Notes under the pieces: generated by a model
Database searches by the model: none
What the model was told of the DNA's origin: nothing
Seen by the model: the letters and a program-made list of their open reading frames with translations, nothing else
Shown here: piece after piece, positions 11,369 to 24,624 of the stretch
Layout of the letters: the number at the start of each line of letters is the position of its first letter
How positions within the stretch are numbered: position 1 is the first letter of the stretch
From: Phaseolus vulgaris
Lineage: Eukaryota; Streptophyta; Magnoliopsida; Fabales; Fabaceae
NCBI RefSeq assembly: GCF_000499845.2
Contig: NC_023758.2
Coordinates: 40,593,524-40,657,523, forward strand
Length of the DNA: 64,000 bases
Direction: 5' to 3'
Position numbers and translations under genes: made by a program

Positions 11369-12381
11369 GTTTATCTGACATAAAAAAAAATCTTACCTAA
11401 TTTACAAGTTTTTCACCATTTCAATAGATATGATAAGTGAATTATAATTGAATGTCCCTTTTCACTAGTGCAATAATTAAATTTGAACCATAAGAAAACA
11501 TAAAATGACCTCTCCTTATAATTATATTTTAGTTGTATCTCCATTAGACGAAATATGACATAACCTTTATTCTAAATTTATAATTATTATACACTTTAAT
11601 TTGAGTTTGTGCAAAATGATAAATCACATTTTAAATTGTTGAATAATTATTAATAAAAAAAAATATTTTTGGCATTGTGAAAAATCAAAATATTTTTTTT
11701 ACGTTGTGAAGTTAATTCATATATAATTTTTAAATTATTTAAAGTCAACTATCTTGCTTGTGTGTGTAAATGTATAATATCACATATATCCTTTCAAAAA
11801 AATGTACGTTTCTATAAGTTTCGAACTTTATGAATAGTAAAGCTCTTCATTAAAGTACTTCATTTGGGTATTTAACTCTTAAAAAGACGCCTTAATTGAA
11901 ATTTGGTTTCTACATTATTTTCCGTAATTTTAGTTCCTTCAAAAAAAAAATTCATAATTTTGTCCCTTAATTTATTTTTATGTAATTTTTTATCTTTAAT
12001 TTTTAATTATTTCAATTTCACCGTTAAAAATTAAAAAATAACTATTTTTTATACATAATTAAATTAAAATTGAATAAAATCACATAATTTAAAATTAAGA
12101 AATTAAAAAAGTAATATATTAGAATAAAATTAAATTAAATATACAAATGTATATATTGGTCACTCGTGTAAACTAATTTACACGTTTCCAAGTGCACGCC
12201 CATTTATTATAACGCGTACACCAGTCAACCTCTAACTGTAGCTGTAACTGTGGCATACTTTAATTAATACGAACAACTCATTTATTTTTTAAAGAAAAAC
12301 TCATCTTCATTTGGAAATACACCCTCTAAAATTAAGCATTTGTATTTTAAATTCGGATAAATTTGAATGGTACACAGAGAG

Positions 12382-13707
12382 TTTAAAAATTATAGGTAGA
12401 AATGAAAAATAATAAAATTATAAATATTAGTCTGATATTATAATATAATTAAGGTCCTTTAGTTTAGTCAAAAATATCTTTCTCCAGTGATAGCGACCAA
12501 GAGAAAAGAATAGGAAGATCCTTTGGACGTTAACTGCACTGTACATTTATTAGTCACCATTTTGAATTCAAAATTTATTAATTGTTTCATTATAAAGTTT
12601 GTGTTTAGTGCCGAAATGCTGCTTTATTATTTAATACTAATTATTAGCCCTTTTAATGCTCTACGTTTTCAAGGTACAGTAACATTTTGTTATTATTAAT
12701 TGCCTTTTTACATAATTCATTACCTTCTATGTAGAAATATTCATAAAGTATCAAAGTATTTTCGCCATGTCTCAATTCATTATTAAATACTTTAATTTAA
12801 TTCCTACTAACCCAAACAAAAAATGGTTAGAGGCATTCTACTCAAATTCAAATTCAGTTTGAATTTATGAAAGTTTAAATGGCTTATAAGATGTACCCAA
12901 ATCATCCTCCTGTTTATAAAAGAAAAACATTCAACTGAATTATTTTAGTAGCCTTAATTAATATATTTTAAATTTATATAAAAAATCATTTTATTGAAAA
13001 TTTAATATTTTCATTCAAGTATTCTTGATCTTATGTCAATAAAATAAAATAAAATAAAATAAAATATTAAGGGTAAAAAACGATTTTGATTGAAAAACAA
13101 TAATTTGTTTTTGAAATCTCGTTTGTTTTAATGTTATGACTCCAAGTCAATTAAAATAATATTATTAGGGTCAATTGAAATAACTATATAAATTATTACT
13201 AACCTCTATCCTAAAATTATTAATTAGACATAGGACAATTGTTATTTTTTTATAATCTTTCACGTTTATTGGTTAATTCATTCTTAAAAATAAAATGGTG
13301 AATTATTACACAAATTTAAAGAGAGTGTAACAATGAGTTAACCGTCAAAATATTTAAACAAAAGTAAAATATATATTTTAAATCACTTAGTAAAACGAAC
13401 TTTTTCAATAAAAAATTAATTAAAAATACTTAAATTATTTATTTTACTTCTACCATTGGTGTACCCTAAACTACTAGTTATTTTAAAAGAAGTAACTGTT
13501 TTAGCATTTATTAACTGAATTAAACATGGGATAAATATTGAATTTTAGAAAATGGGTTCAGAGATATCTAAATGCGGACAAGCAATAAAGTTGCAACAGT
13601 GAAGGAAGCAAAGCAGTGAGGAAGCTGAGCGTTAGAAAGAAAGAGAGAAGCGCAAAGACATTTTCTTTCTTTCTTTCTTTCTTTGTTTTTGTATCTCCAA
13701 GAAAATC
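12382..13707. other. AT-rich intergenic DNA upstream of the LTPG gene
   Basis: No coding exon recognised. It contains an (AAAAT)n run at about 13040-13066 and a (CTTT)n run at 13661-13684, the latter in the presumed 5' leader of the downstream gene. Confidence 0.5.
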
Positions 13708-14717
13708 ATGGGTTCAATCAATCTAGTGCTCTCGTCAACCTTGTTGCTCCTTTTGGTCGGTTTTGCAACCTCCGATATTAACCAAGACAAATCAGAATGT
13801 ATGAACAAAATCATTGGTCTGGCTGGTTGTCTCACCTACGCCAGTGGTGAGGCCGCAGTCCCCACCATGGATTGCTGCTTTGGTCTCAAAGAAGTTATCG
13901 ACAAAAGCAAGAGGTGCCTCTGCATCCTCATCAAGGATCGTAATGACCCAAGTCTTGGCCTCAAGGTCAACGTCACCCTTGCTCTTAAACTTCCAGAAGT
14001 TTGCAAAACACCCACTAACATAACAGAGTGTGTTGGTGAGTTTCTAGACTTTTTTTCTGTGTGCGCATGTAATATAATCTATGTATCACCCTTGGTTTCT
14101 TACGTGCCCCTGTCCAATTTTCAAACTTCATTTCTTGTTTCAGATCTTTTGCATTTGCCACCGAATTCCGCCGACGCTAAGGTGTTTGAAGGGTTTGAAA
14201 AATCCTTGACAAACCAAACTAGCCCCCCTTCTACCCCTGCTGGTAAATTTATACTAATCATTCCTTTTTATTCTGCATAATCCGGTTTTGATCCCTTTAT
14301 ATATAGTGAAATCAGTTTCTATGCATTTTTTTTATATGCAGACAAAATCAGTGAACACAATTACAATAAAAAATATTATCTGTTGCTGCTGTTCATCCAT
14401 GTAGACTAGAGATACCCTTATAGTAAACTGACTGCATTAATTGGGTGTGAAGTTTTGGAGTCGGTTATTGAAAAAAGAGGATCAAAATCATGGAATCATT
14501 ATACATGTTTTAATCATTGAAAAATATATATATGATTTTGATTTATTTTAACATCGTGGGTGGTTGAAAATTCTCTGCAGCTACTGCAAAGGGAGAAAAC
14601 ATAAATGATGATAACAAGAAGAATGGAGGGTGGGCAAAGAAGGGGTTGGTGACAGAAGTGGTATGTGGAATTTTACCGTTACTGTTGGTATCCCATTTGG
14701 TGCTGTTCCTGGTTTGA
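13708..14717 (+). CDS. GPI-anchored non-specific lipid transfer protein (LTPG)
   Basis: Three exons: 13708-14035, 14144-14242 and 14581-14717, joined in phase to give 187 residues. Donors are GTGAGT and GTAAAT; acceptors are TTTCAG and CTGCAG. Residues 1-22 are a signal peptide. The eight-cysteine motif is complete at C31, C41, C56-C57, C70, C72, C99 and C108, the four-disulfide fold that encloses a lipid. A Pro/Thr/Ser-rich linker (around SPPSTPA) and a C-terminal hydrophobic tail (PLLLVSHLVLFLV) fit GPI anchoring. Such proteins sit on the outer plasma membrane and help export cuticular or suberin lipids. Cysteine spacing and the KDRNDPSLGL block recall the Arabidopsis At1g55260-type LTPGs. 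Intron 1 is 108 bp with no stop, so its retention would keep the frame. Confidence 0.88.
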
Positions 14718-16287
14718 AGCTTAAAGATGGAAGGTAAAGTGTGTTAGGTGGTTGTGTCTATTATTGTATGGGTTTCATGTGTTATGCATACATAGTTTGA
14801 GGATGTAATTTCTAATTTGTTGCTACTAAGTGTGTTGTCCTTTTCCTCTAGTTATTATGTTCAGTGTGTACCCATTCTCTCTTGTTTCTGAGTGATTAAT
14901 TTTCCAACTGATGGAACCATTCCGAGGGACCCCTTATTTAATCTCCACAACTTGTATGCTTCAAATATCTTTCTATTCACTTCCTTCCAAACATGGATTT
15001 CACGTCTTTTTCTTTTATCACAATACTTTTACTTTCATCCACTAATGATCATAATAACTAAATAACAAACTTAAAACTATATATTTAACTAAAGCATAAT
15101 ATAAGTCTTTTTTTCTAATTTATTATCTGTGTAAATTAAAATTAAAAAAAACAACAGTGTAACAGTTTCATCGTTTTTAAACTTAAACCCGAACCTTTCT
15201 TTTTCCGAAGACATGTTGGACCAAACATTCCGTGTTTGAATTGAATTTAGAGGGTGTATTTTGTGAGTTTACTTATTTATTTTAGATATTGACCTATCAT
15301 TAATCTTTTTTTTTACTTTTTATGATTCGTTTCTTCTTGCTTTAAAATATTATACAAAAAAAAGAAAAAAACAGAAAACAAAAGACTTTAGTTGACTCTT
15401 TTTTTCAGTTCTAAACCCTATGATGTCTACTAATGTTTGAAAAAGTTATTACTTGTAAAACAATATATTGATAAAATGATTTAATAGTTTTTCTATAAAA
15501 TATTTTATATTTTTTATGAAATACTAAAGTTTCTCTTTCTCATTTATTCTAATTAAATATTATAAATATGTGTCATTTTTACTAATAAATCATGTTAGAA
15601 GTGATTAAAAGAGTGAATTTAGTATGTTGAAATTATTGTTCTAAAAATACCAAAACCAACTGAATTAATTATGTTTATTATAAATTACTCATAAGAATAA
15701 GAGAATAACAAATAATAATGATTAGTTTAACCATATTTTAACATAAACATAACTGTGATTAGTTTAACCATAATTTAATATAAACTGGCCCGTATATAAT
15801 GAAAGGGTAATTACGCAATGATCTTTAGCCCTAATTTTTTCCAATTGTTTCTGTGTAGCTTATCATTTTTTTATTTTTTTTTGCAATTCACAAATTCGTC
15901 GGTAAGTAGGAGTTTCCAACAGAATTCCATATTAATTCATTAAAAAATTTAAAAAAAAATGCAAGAGTTAAAATTTCTTTTAATTTTATTTCTCTTCAGT
16001 CAATTTACTAAATTTGGACAGTTGATCTTAAAAGTTAAAGAAAACCTTAAATGAACGGTTACAATTGTAGATTTTATAAAATACATGGACAATTACAATT
16101 AAACATTTTCATTATTAGCTAACGTGAACTCCACACAAATATGATATTATAATTATTTTTAACTCTTAAAATAGATTTAGTATCATCATTTAAACATAGT
16201 TCGACATGTTTAAAATATAATAATTTATTTATTAAAATATAGTAATGTAAGTAGAATCAACTTAATTAACAATAGATAATAAATAAT
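14718..16287. other. AT-rich intergenic DNA
   Basis: Contains the presumed 3' UTR of the LTPG gene in its first 150-200 bases. The rest is AT-rich with no open frame or repeat I could support, apart from a short phrase at 15247 (tttagagggtgtatttt) that also occurs near the outer end of the inverted-repeat arms. Confidence 0.45.
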
Positions 16288-18215
16288 CTATACCTATATA
16301 TTATATATATATATATAAAAAAAAGGGATTCCCCTCTTAACTGCTCTTAATTTTTTTTCCTATTTTATCCTTATATTAATATTTAATTTTATTATTGTAT
16401 TATGGTTATTGTGTCATTTCTTATTCTCCTCTTAACTGCTTTTAATTTTTTTTTTCCATTTTATCCTTACTTAATAATTTATTGTATTAATTTATTTTGG
16501 TTATTTGGACATTTTATAATTTCAATAATTGATAAAATAATTTTTTAATTTTAAAATTTATTTTATTTGTTATTATTTAACTGGAGAGTGGAGAGAATGA
16601 AGATAGTGGAGAGAGTGGAGAGAATGAATATAGTGGAGAGAGTGGAGAGATTAATTAGTTACTTTTCTGTTTTAGAGATCTTCTTCTCTATTAAATAAAA
16701 AATTAAAGATATTTGTAATATTTTGTGGACCACTTTAGTAGGAGAGTGGAGATTTGATACGTTACTTTTCTGATTTAAACTGATATTTTTTTTTTATTAA
16801 AATTGATTTAAGAAACAGATTTTATGGTTCTCCACTACACATAACCCACATATCCTACTTTTCACTTTCTCTCTCCTATATATAGGTACCTACTTCCCAC
16901 TATCTCTCTCCACTACACATAACACATTCTTTTTTACCATACTTCTCACTTTCTTTTCACTTTCATGTAAAATCATATTTCTTTGATTAATCTTTGTGAA
17001 ACCCTAATTTGACATTTGTTTCATGAAATTGTAATTGAAGTTTGTGACTAGAGGGAACGAAAAGACTCAAAAAAGTTGCGCGGTTGGTAATTCTCTTTAT
17101 ATGCATTTCAATTTGTAAAACACTAATTTGTCTTCTAAAATTGTGATGAAAACATGTGACTAGAGGGATAAGAAGGACTCAACAAGACGGAGCATTAACT
17201 AAACTATATTCTCATTTCCTCATATTTTATGGAAAAGTTACTTCTAATTTGATTTTTAAGATTTCTGTCATCACCATTTCTTTATCTTTGCTCTTCCTCT
17301 ATATTTTCTTCTTTTAGGTTTTGATTTTTGAAATCATCTCAACTTTTCATAAAGTTATGATTTTAGAGACCACATTCAAAATAGGTTTGCTCACCAGAGA
17401 GCATTATGTAGAGAAGGTATGTCATCGTGTTCTTAAATCTATGTTTTACATGTTATATTTCGTTGTTGCGCTCACTCCCTAAATTGTAAGTTTCTAACAC
17501 GAAGGAACATTAGATTTGGGTGCGAAAGATGGGAACAATTTAAACGAGTCTCTATACAGGTCCAAGGGTCCAAGGTGAAGATAAGAAGCAGATTTCATTG
17601 CATTTTCTTCTTTTGTTGGTTTATTGTTTAATGGTGTCATATGTATTGTAATGATTGTCATATATTATTGGTTATTTATAGACCTAATAAAAAATATTGG
17701 TTTAATTCCTATAATTGATAAAATATTAAAAATTATTAAAAAAAATATGAAACTCAAATTCTATTTAATTAAGTTTTAAATAAATTTTAACTATTACCAA
17801 ATACATATATTTTTACCCATAATTAATAAAATATTAAAAATTATAAAAAAATATGAAACTCAAATTCTATTTAATTATTTTCTATGAGAGACGGTTTTGA
17901 ATTCAAATAGCAATTTTGAATTTTAAATTTTGAAAATTCATTCATTCTCTTTACCATATGTAACTTTTAATTACCGCTCTTCACTATTTTATTAACCTAC
18001 TCTTTAACTGTATACTCTTTAACTTCTCATTTTAATCTTATTAAGAGAAATTGTTTTTGAAGAATAAAAAAATACTAAAGAAAAAGAAATAAAAAATGCG
18101 GATACAAACTACTCTTTAACTTCTCATTTTAATGTTATTAAGAGAAATTGTTTTTGAAAATAAAAAAATACTAAAAAAATAAAAAATGCGGATACACAGG
18201 CACATCAGTGCCTAC
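16288..18215 (+). mobile_element. Possible Helitron-like element with internal direct repeats
   Basis: Starts TCTATACCTATATATTATAT after an A, as many plant Helitrons do. Near the other end is a short hairpin, GGCACATCAGTGCC, at about 18197-18210, where Helitrons carry one; it is followed by TACC and not a clear CTRR end. Inside are several local direct repeats: two blocks around ctcttaactgct (16340 and 16433), a 27-bp unit at 16593-16646 and a block of about 90 bp repeated at 18003-18190. A leader-like stretch (tatatataggtacctac near 16880) could be a promoter. No Rep/helicase coding is visible. Tentative. Confidence 0.3.
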
Positions 18216-19499
18216 CAATTCCGTAAAATTAACGAAAATTTCATTAAAAAATGGGTATATAAAAATACATTCTAGACTCCTTTTCTCGAATATGTTTTTA
18301 GATTTTTTTTTCAAAATGATTTTTTTTATTGCGGATTTTTTTTATCTGAAATGAGTTTTTGATTTTTTTTCTGAATTTCCAGATTTATTTTTCTACAATG
18401 TATTATTTTCAAATTTTAAAATAAATGATATTTTTAAATTTTTAAAATTGTGTTGGATGCAGGTTTAAAAATATTGGTGCAAGAAGAATTTGCCTAAATA
18501 ATAACCTTTAAATAATTAATATTATAAGAAGAATTTATATATACACACACAAATATTCGGTAAAAGAAATTCAGAAAAGTGACAATATAAAGGAGACAAG
18601 TTCTGTAGCCAAATTGTGGCTTTTACATAAAAAAGAGAGTTTTCCTAAGCTACTATATTACCTCCTCTTCTAGTAAAACTAAAGTCATGATGGTAATATT
18701 CCTTTCAAGGACCCCAACAATCTTCAATAATCATGTCGAATTTCTTGTAGAATTTCTCTTTCATAAATCCCTAAATTGTTGTCTATTCATGAACAAAAAA
18801 AACTCCAAATATCTTCTATGCAATTGTTTCGTGCACTCAATCATTTTTAGACCTACACTCAACCAATTTTTAAAATTTTTAAATTGTCTGAAAATTTGGA
18901 ATTAAGAAATATATTTCAGAAAATGAATTTTGGAATAAATCTTTGTATTTTGGAAATAAAATACCATAATAGAATTGGAAAATAAAAATCTCATTAAAAA
19001 AAAGACTATCCACAAACCTTCAAACATTCAACTATGTGGGTAGACTCCACAAGTCTTGTATGACTCATTCTTCATTTTGTTTTTCTCCCAAACAATCCTT
19101 TGAAAGTCATTCCAATTAAATAACAATCAAATATTAAAATAAAGTTGCAGTTAATTAATAAGCAATTGCCGTAAATTGTTTATGTAAAAAAAGGTTAACG
19201 TGAATTACAATACGGATAAACCATTTTGCAATTCATAATTTTCTTCCTACCCAAAGTAAAATATGAATTTCCCATATTAATATTTCTTATGATGTATTTT
19301 TAGTTTTGTTGATGTTTATGGATTATCAAATCTAAAATTGCAAATTGTACATATTCTAACCAGATAGTGATAATTTTTAATTTTATTTTTTAAATTAAGA
19401 AAATGTAAAGAGACATTGGGGCGTTGCGTAAAGAATCAGCCCTGCATTTCTTGTACCTAGCTTAAGTGTCTCCATTAGTTGTCCTTTTACACTTCAAAT
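18216..19499. other. AT-rich intergenic DNA
   Basis: No coding exon or transposon terminus recognised. A 72-codon open frame at 18687-18905 has no recognisable motif and is probably chance. Confidence 0.4.
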
Positions 19500-22400
19500 T
19501 GTTGAAAATATCACTCAATCAAAAGAAGCAATTTCTATATATTAAAATTAAGAAGATATTTTATTTTAAGATATTGAAATTATTTTCTTAACTTTTAACA
19601 GCATGTACATTTATTATTGAAGTACATTTAATGTCTATTTGTAGTTTTAATAGAAAGGTTTCAATCTATAATAACTAGAGAATAAGAAAGATATACAATA
19701 ATATTATAAAAAGTCACTTTGTAAGTGAAAAAGTAGTAGTGAGTTTATAACCAATTAAGAGATATTTTATCATTTTCTGCAAGATTGTTGCAAGTTACTT
19801 AAAGAAAGGTGAGTGATTGTACTATTCTTTTGAAAAAAGAAAATTTTTTATAGCTCTTGGTTCTATGAAGTTCTTTATCTCATGTGTTTTTTAAGTTGAG
19901 AATAATATGTATGTTATTTGTTCTCTTTATTATTATTATTCTCATGTTTTAAGCTATATAGATAGGAAAAAAAATTTGTTTTCACATAAACAATTTAATT
20001 TTTCAATAGTTGTATTAGAACTCTCTTATTTTTGGGAGCATACCTCTATATGGAAGAAGTTTACTCATATTCAAAATTCATGATTGAAGATAGTTTATTT
20101 TGTAAGAGTTACATGAACATATAACATGTAACATGAAATCATCGAAGAAGGTTTAGAAAGAATAAGAACTTTTGAATTGAAAAGTTGTGGTTATTATTCA
20201 TAAGTATAATCATATAAGTCTATTTAAGCATGTGTCGATGTACACTAATGCTTATGAGTTATAGTCTAAGCTAGAATTTATGATTCAAAAGAAAAAAAAA
20301 ACATAAATAAAATAGACTTTGTCAAACAATTGGTGAAAATGGAATATAAGGATGATTTAAGCATGATAAAGGACACAAATAATTTCAAACACTTGGTCAA
20401 GTAACTAACTAAGATTGAAATGAATGTGGATGATGAATTGCAAGTGCTTTTACTCAATTATTATATGAGAGTTGGGAGATTTTGTTAAGACCTTGTAATA
20501 TAATATGTATCTAGAAACACTAAATCATATTTTAGTGAATTTTTTTGAAGTTTATAAATATAATTATTTAACTGAGTTAATTATTACAGTCTTACAATGA
20601 TTATGAACTTTCTACTATGTATTTTATTTAAAAAATTACTATTACATTCATTGGAACTTTCTATGTTCATGGAATAAGTGGGAAACAATTGAAATATTGT
20701 AATCACTATTTAATTGTAATTACAAATATTGTAATCACTACAAAATAGACGATCCCTCAAGGAGGAAGGAAGTTAGTGAACTTATTCACTCATACATTTA
20801 TGCTTCGTCTGGAAAATATCTTGGAGGTGCATATTATTTTGTAACCTTTATTGATACTAACAGAAGATTTTAGGTATATATGTTAAAAACTAATGACCAA
20901 GTTTTTCATATTTTCATGAAGTTTCTAGCCTTGGTAGAGCATGAGAATAAAAAAAGGTGACAATGGTAAACAATATCGTGGTGTTCTTGAGAAATATTTT
21001 CAAAGACATGATATCAAACTAGAGAAGACATTTCCAAAGACTCCTCAAATAAATGGAGTGGCTGAAAAAATAAAACAAATTATTGAAAAAAAAAGGTGAA
21101 TGCATGCTAAATCATGGAAACCTCCCTAAGTTCTTTTAGGGTGAAGCTCTGAAGACGACAATGACATTGTAAATTTCTCTCCATCTCAGCCTTTGAAAGG
21201 AAGAATTCCATAGGAATAATGAGATAGGAAGAAAGCTTCTTATAACAGCTTGAAAGTCTTCACATGCAAAGTATTTTTCTATGTACGCAAGGATGAAAGA
21301 ATAAAGTTGGATGTTAAGACTAAGGAGTGTATATACCTTAGATCTCCAAGGATGAGTTTGGGTATAAACTATAGGATCATGTAAAGAAGAAGATTGTTAG
21401 AAGTAGAGACAAAGTGTTATTTGAAAATCATATGATTAAGGAACTTCAATGATAATGGACAAAAAAAATCCAAGGCGAGCAATGATGATGTGTTAAATCA
21501 TCCTACAAGCAAAATATTAGGAGGAGATAATCCTCAAAGTCAATTTTTCCTACTCAAACAAACCCTTAGTTATCACATTCTCAAATAAATTTTAAAGAGT
21601 AAACGAATCTTAATTGTCAAATGGATTTAAAACACTGATTAATGAAAGAAGATCAAATGCAATTTGTGTTAAAACAATCTTTAAGAGATAAACGTCTTTT
21701 CAGTAGATACTCATAAGATGAATATGTTAAACTAATTGTGGATGGTGAACCACAAAGTTTTGATTAAGCTATATGGAGAGAAAAGATAAAGAAGTTTGAA
21801 TCAAATTCATGAATGGGAAGATGACCTTGTTGCATGAGAGTGAAACTATGAGCTTATGGAGCTATCTAAAGGAAACAACCACGAAAGAACAAGTGGATAT
21901 ACAAGTTAAAGTTTGAAGAAGAGAGAACGTACTCGTAATATAAAGACTAAATTGCAGTAAAGGTTTGTAAGCAGAAAAAGGACATAAATTAAGAAAATAT
22001 TTTCTCGCCAGTGGTGGAGACACCCTCTATAAGGGTATTTCTAGGTCTGACACCTTGCCTAGATTTAAAGATTGAACAACTTAATGTAAAGACTATATTC
22101 CTTAATGGAAAACTAGAAAAAGAAATTTACCTCAAACAACCAAAATGATTTAAAGAACCAGATAAGGGAGTTGATGTGTCATTTGAATAAAAGTCACTAT
22201 GTTATGAAGTAGATCCTAAACAATGATATAAGAAGTTTAAATCTTTTATGACTAAGCACAATTTTTTAAAAACAATATTAATCAATCATTATGTATTCAT
22301 AAAAAGATATAGTGATAATGATTTTCACCATATTGTTGTTGTATGTAGAGAACATGTTGATTGTGGATGATGACAAGAAGAAGATTGAATAACAATATAA

Positions 22401-22985
22401 AGAAAACTTTAATAAAAAGGTTTATTATAAATAACTAAATATAAAGATGGGAAGAAACTATAGGTTATTATGGTTGTCTCAAGAAAAATACATTGAAAAG
22501 TCCTTAACACAACAAAGCCAATGAATGTTACACTTGATGAGCAAATGAAGTTGTGTAAAAAGCATTGTCCAACAAGTGAAGATAAGCAAGAGATCACCAA
22601 GGTGTTTTATTCATCTGCAATACGTAGCCTTTTGTACAAAATCAAGCATTTTTTTTATGATGTGGGAGTTGTAAGTTGCTTTTTGTTAAATCTTGGTAAG
22701 GAGCACTTGAATGATTTTTTTAATTATTCAACCAGATAACTCAATTATAATTAAATTGGGTTAAAAAAATTATTCTGCACTCAATTGGAATTACTTGTAC
22801 CCTATTGGAGAGTGAGATGAGTCGATGTTATATGATGTAATAGACACATTTTATAATTTAAAGAAAAAAGCATTTACTTATCATTTTATTAAATAACTTA
22901 AAAATGAAGATATAGGGAACTTGATCTACGTTTTCTCCAATGCATTCACCAAAGTTGAGATATAATCATACAAAAAATAATTTAG
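19500..22985 (+). mobile_element. Decayed Ty1/copia retrotransposon
   Basis: A relic in copia order. A probable 5' LTR runs from about 19500 (tgttgaaaatat) to 20005, followed by a degenerate initiator-Met tRNA primer site (ttgtattagaactc). Gag traces lie near 20310-20480 (MNVDDELQVLLLNYYM). Integrase follows at about 20830-21160, with DNGKQYRGVLEKYF, TPQINGVAEK and NHGNLPKFF readable in mixed frames. Reverse transcriptase lies at about 22160-22740: LCHLNKSLYGLKQ, then YVENMLIV where the catalytic YVDD is expected, LWLSQEKYIEK and FLLNLGKEHLND. RNase H traces end near 22960 (NLIYVFSNAFTK). Frameshifts and stops occur throughout. No 3' LTR was found, so it is truncated and inactive. Confidence 0.85.
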
Positions 22986-24624
22986 AAGGACCTCAAAATG
23001 GAATTAACCCTTGTCCGAACAATAAAATTGTCGCAACATAATCAAAACCGTAGAAAAGAAGTTTGTAAAGTACATATTTATTGAAAATTCATAAATTAAC
23101 TTTAGTAAAATCAGATTATAGCTCATTTGATTGATTTTTCCTACAGAGAATTAAAATAGGCTTGTTGTAATTTAGTTCCAAATATCTTAAACCTAAAATA
23201 GTAGTGTAATTGTTGTTCCCATAAAATGGCAGAAGATCTGAAGTTAGTATTCCTCGTTCGGAAATTAAATTTTGTTGATTGAAACTAGAATTTCGCTATG
23301 ATCCACAAGATTTGTTTTTTGGCACAGGTTAATTCTGTAAGTCTGGATCTAAAATCACGTCAAATGGTGCAAGACGCGAAAGCTATATTTTTAACTTTGC
23401 TTACAACTTACTTAAGGTAATCATTTTTTTTTTCCTTTTTATTTTATCATTTTCTTCTATTTTGCGATACAAATATGATCATTTTATTCTTCAGATTTGT
23501 AAACAGTGAGAAAGATGGATTTGCATTCTTTTAAATATGAAAAGATACAATAGTAGTAGCATCCTGACCAAAAATTGTGTGTGTGTCATCATGCAGTCAA
23601 AAGAAGCATGCCACAATTAGTATATCATATTACTCATTACGTATTAAACTTCAAGGAAACACTTGATAAAGATGATGACGTTACAGTGGTTTAGATTATG
23701 TTCAATCCCTAGCAAGTCGGGAAAGTAATCATTCAACCCACATAGAAAAAGATCACGTAGAAAATAATTCAGGGTGACAAGGTGATGCAGGGATAGCATG
23801 CAAAAAGCTGTTATTTTTGCAAGACCCGACATTGCCATTCATTATTAAGCACGTTTAAATGTGATCAGAAACAGAAACTTCTGCAACAGACTTGAAGTTT
23901 AAGTCTCAACTTAAATATGTACATAATATATTTTCATAAGAGTCTCCCGTGAGAAATAACACATAGCAACCATACTCAGTAATGGAGGCACAGTAACATC
24001 TTAAAACTTCGTTCTATTATGCCATACGTGTGAAACGGGATCTACTCCGTGAGAAGCATTGGAATTTCATCTACTGGAGCAGGAAGCTGCAAGTACAAAA
24101 TTGCAAAAGATTTATACTAGTTAGTTTTTCTGACTGCTTAAGAAAAAAAAATACCAAGACTAAAAGGGAGCAGGAAATATGCAGGGAAAATAAGATGCAG
24201 ATAATATTAAGTTATACGACCATACCAACAAATTTGTGGAGAAACGTAGTTTTGTTTTGAGAGGTTGATTGTTCATTTACAAAGGTAACAGATTATTGAA
24301 AAGCTAGAAACAATACTCATATCAGATGGTATGATCAATAGTGTTTACCCTCAGACACAGAGGTTAGCAAAGGCTTAAGCATTTAGCAGAGGTTCAATTC
24401 ATGACATATAACACCCTGCATTACACACAGACCATTCCTGATGTAAAAGTTATTGGACATGTGCCACCAGATTGAACCCAAACTAGAGATCCAATATGCA
24501 CCCTCGTGAGCCTTTTGGGCATATCATGAGAGACTATAAGGATTGAGGAGTCCTAATATTTCAAGAGTTACTATGTATTCAAAGTTGACCCAGGAGACAG
24601 AACAGAACTCTATAATCTGTACCA
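22986..24624. other. Intergenic DNA with one exon-like segment
   Basis: Mostly non-coding. The 89-bp segment 23328-23416 lies between a CACAG acceptor-like and an AAG/GTAATC donor-like site and is open in one frame (SLDLKSRQMVQDAKAIFL), with CpG-bearing codons unusual for the surroundings. I cannot assign it to a family. Small open frames on either strand elsewhere look incidental. Confidence 0.35.

Larger units (their letters stand above)
9119..12381 (-). repeat. Right arm of the ~3-kb inverted repeat
   Basis: The reverse complement of 1533-4490. It is 3263 bp against 2958 bp for the left arm. The difference is mainly a 127-bp solo LTR at 11242-11368 and about 200 bp of extra sequence at roughly 10750-10985, with no visible target duplication for the latter. 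The outer flank is gtttaaaaattatagg and shows no duplication of the left flank (actacg), so a simple TIR transposition is not supported. Confidence 0.95.

Noticed and set aside
1533..12381. Idea that the inverted repeat is a giant transposon carrying the FHA gene.
   Set aside because: No target duplication at the outer ends and no known terminal motif, so kept only as a structural finding.
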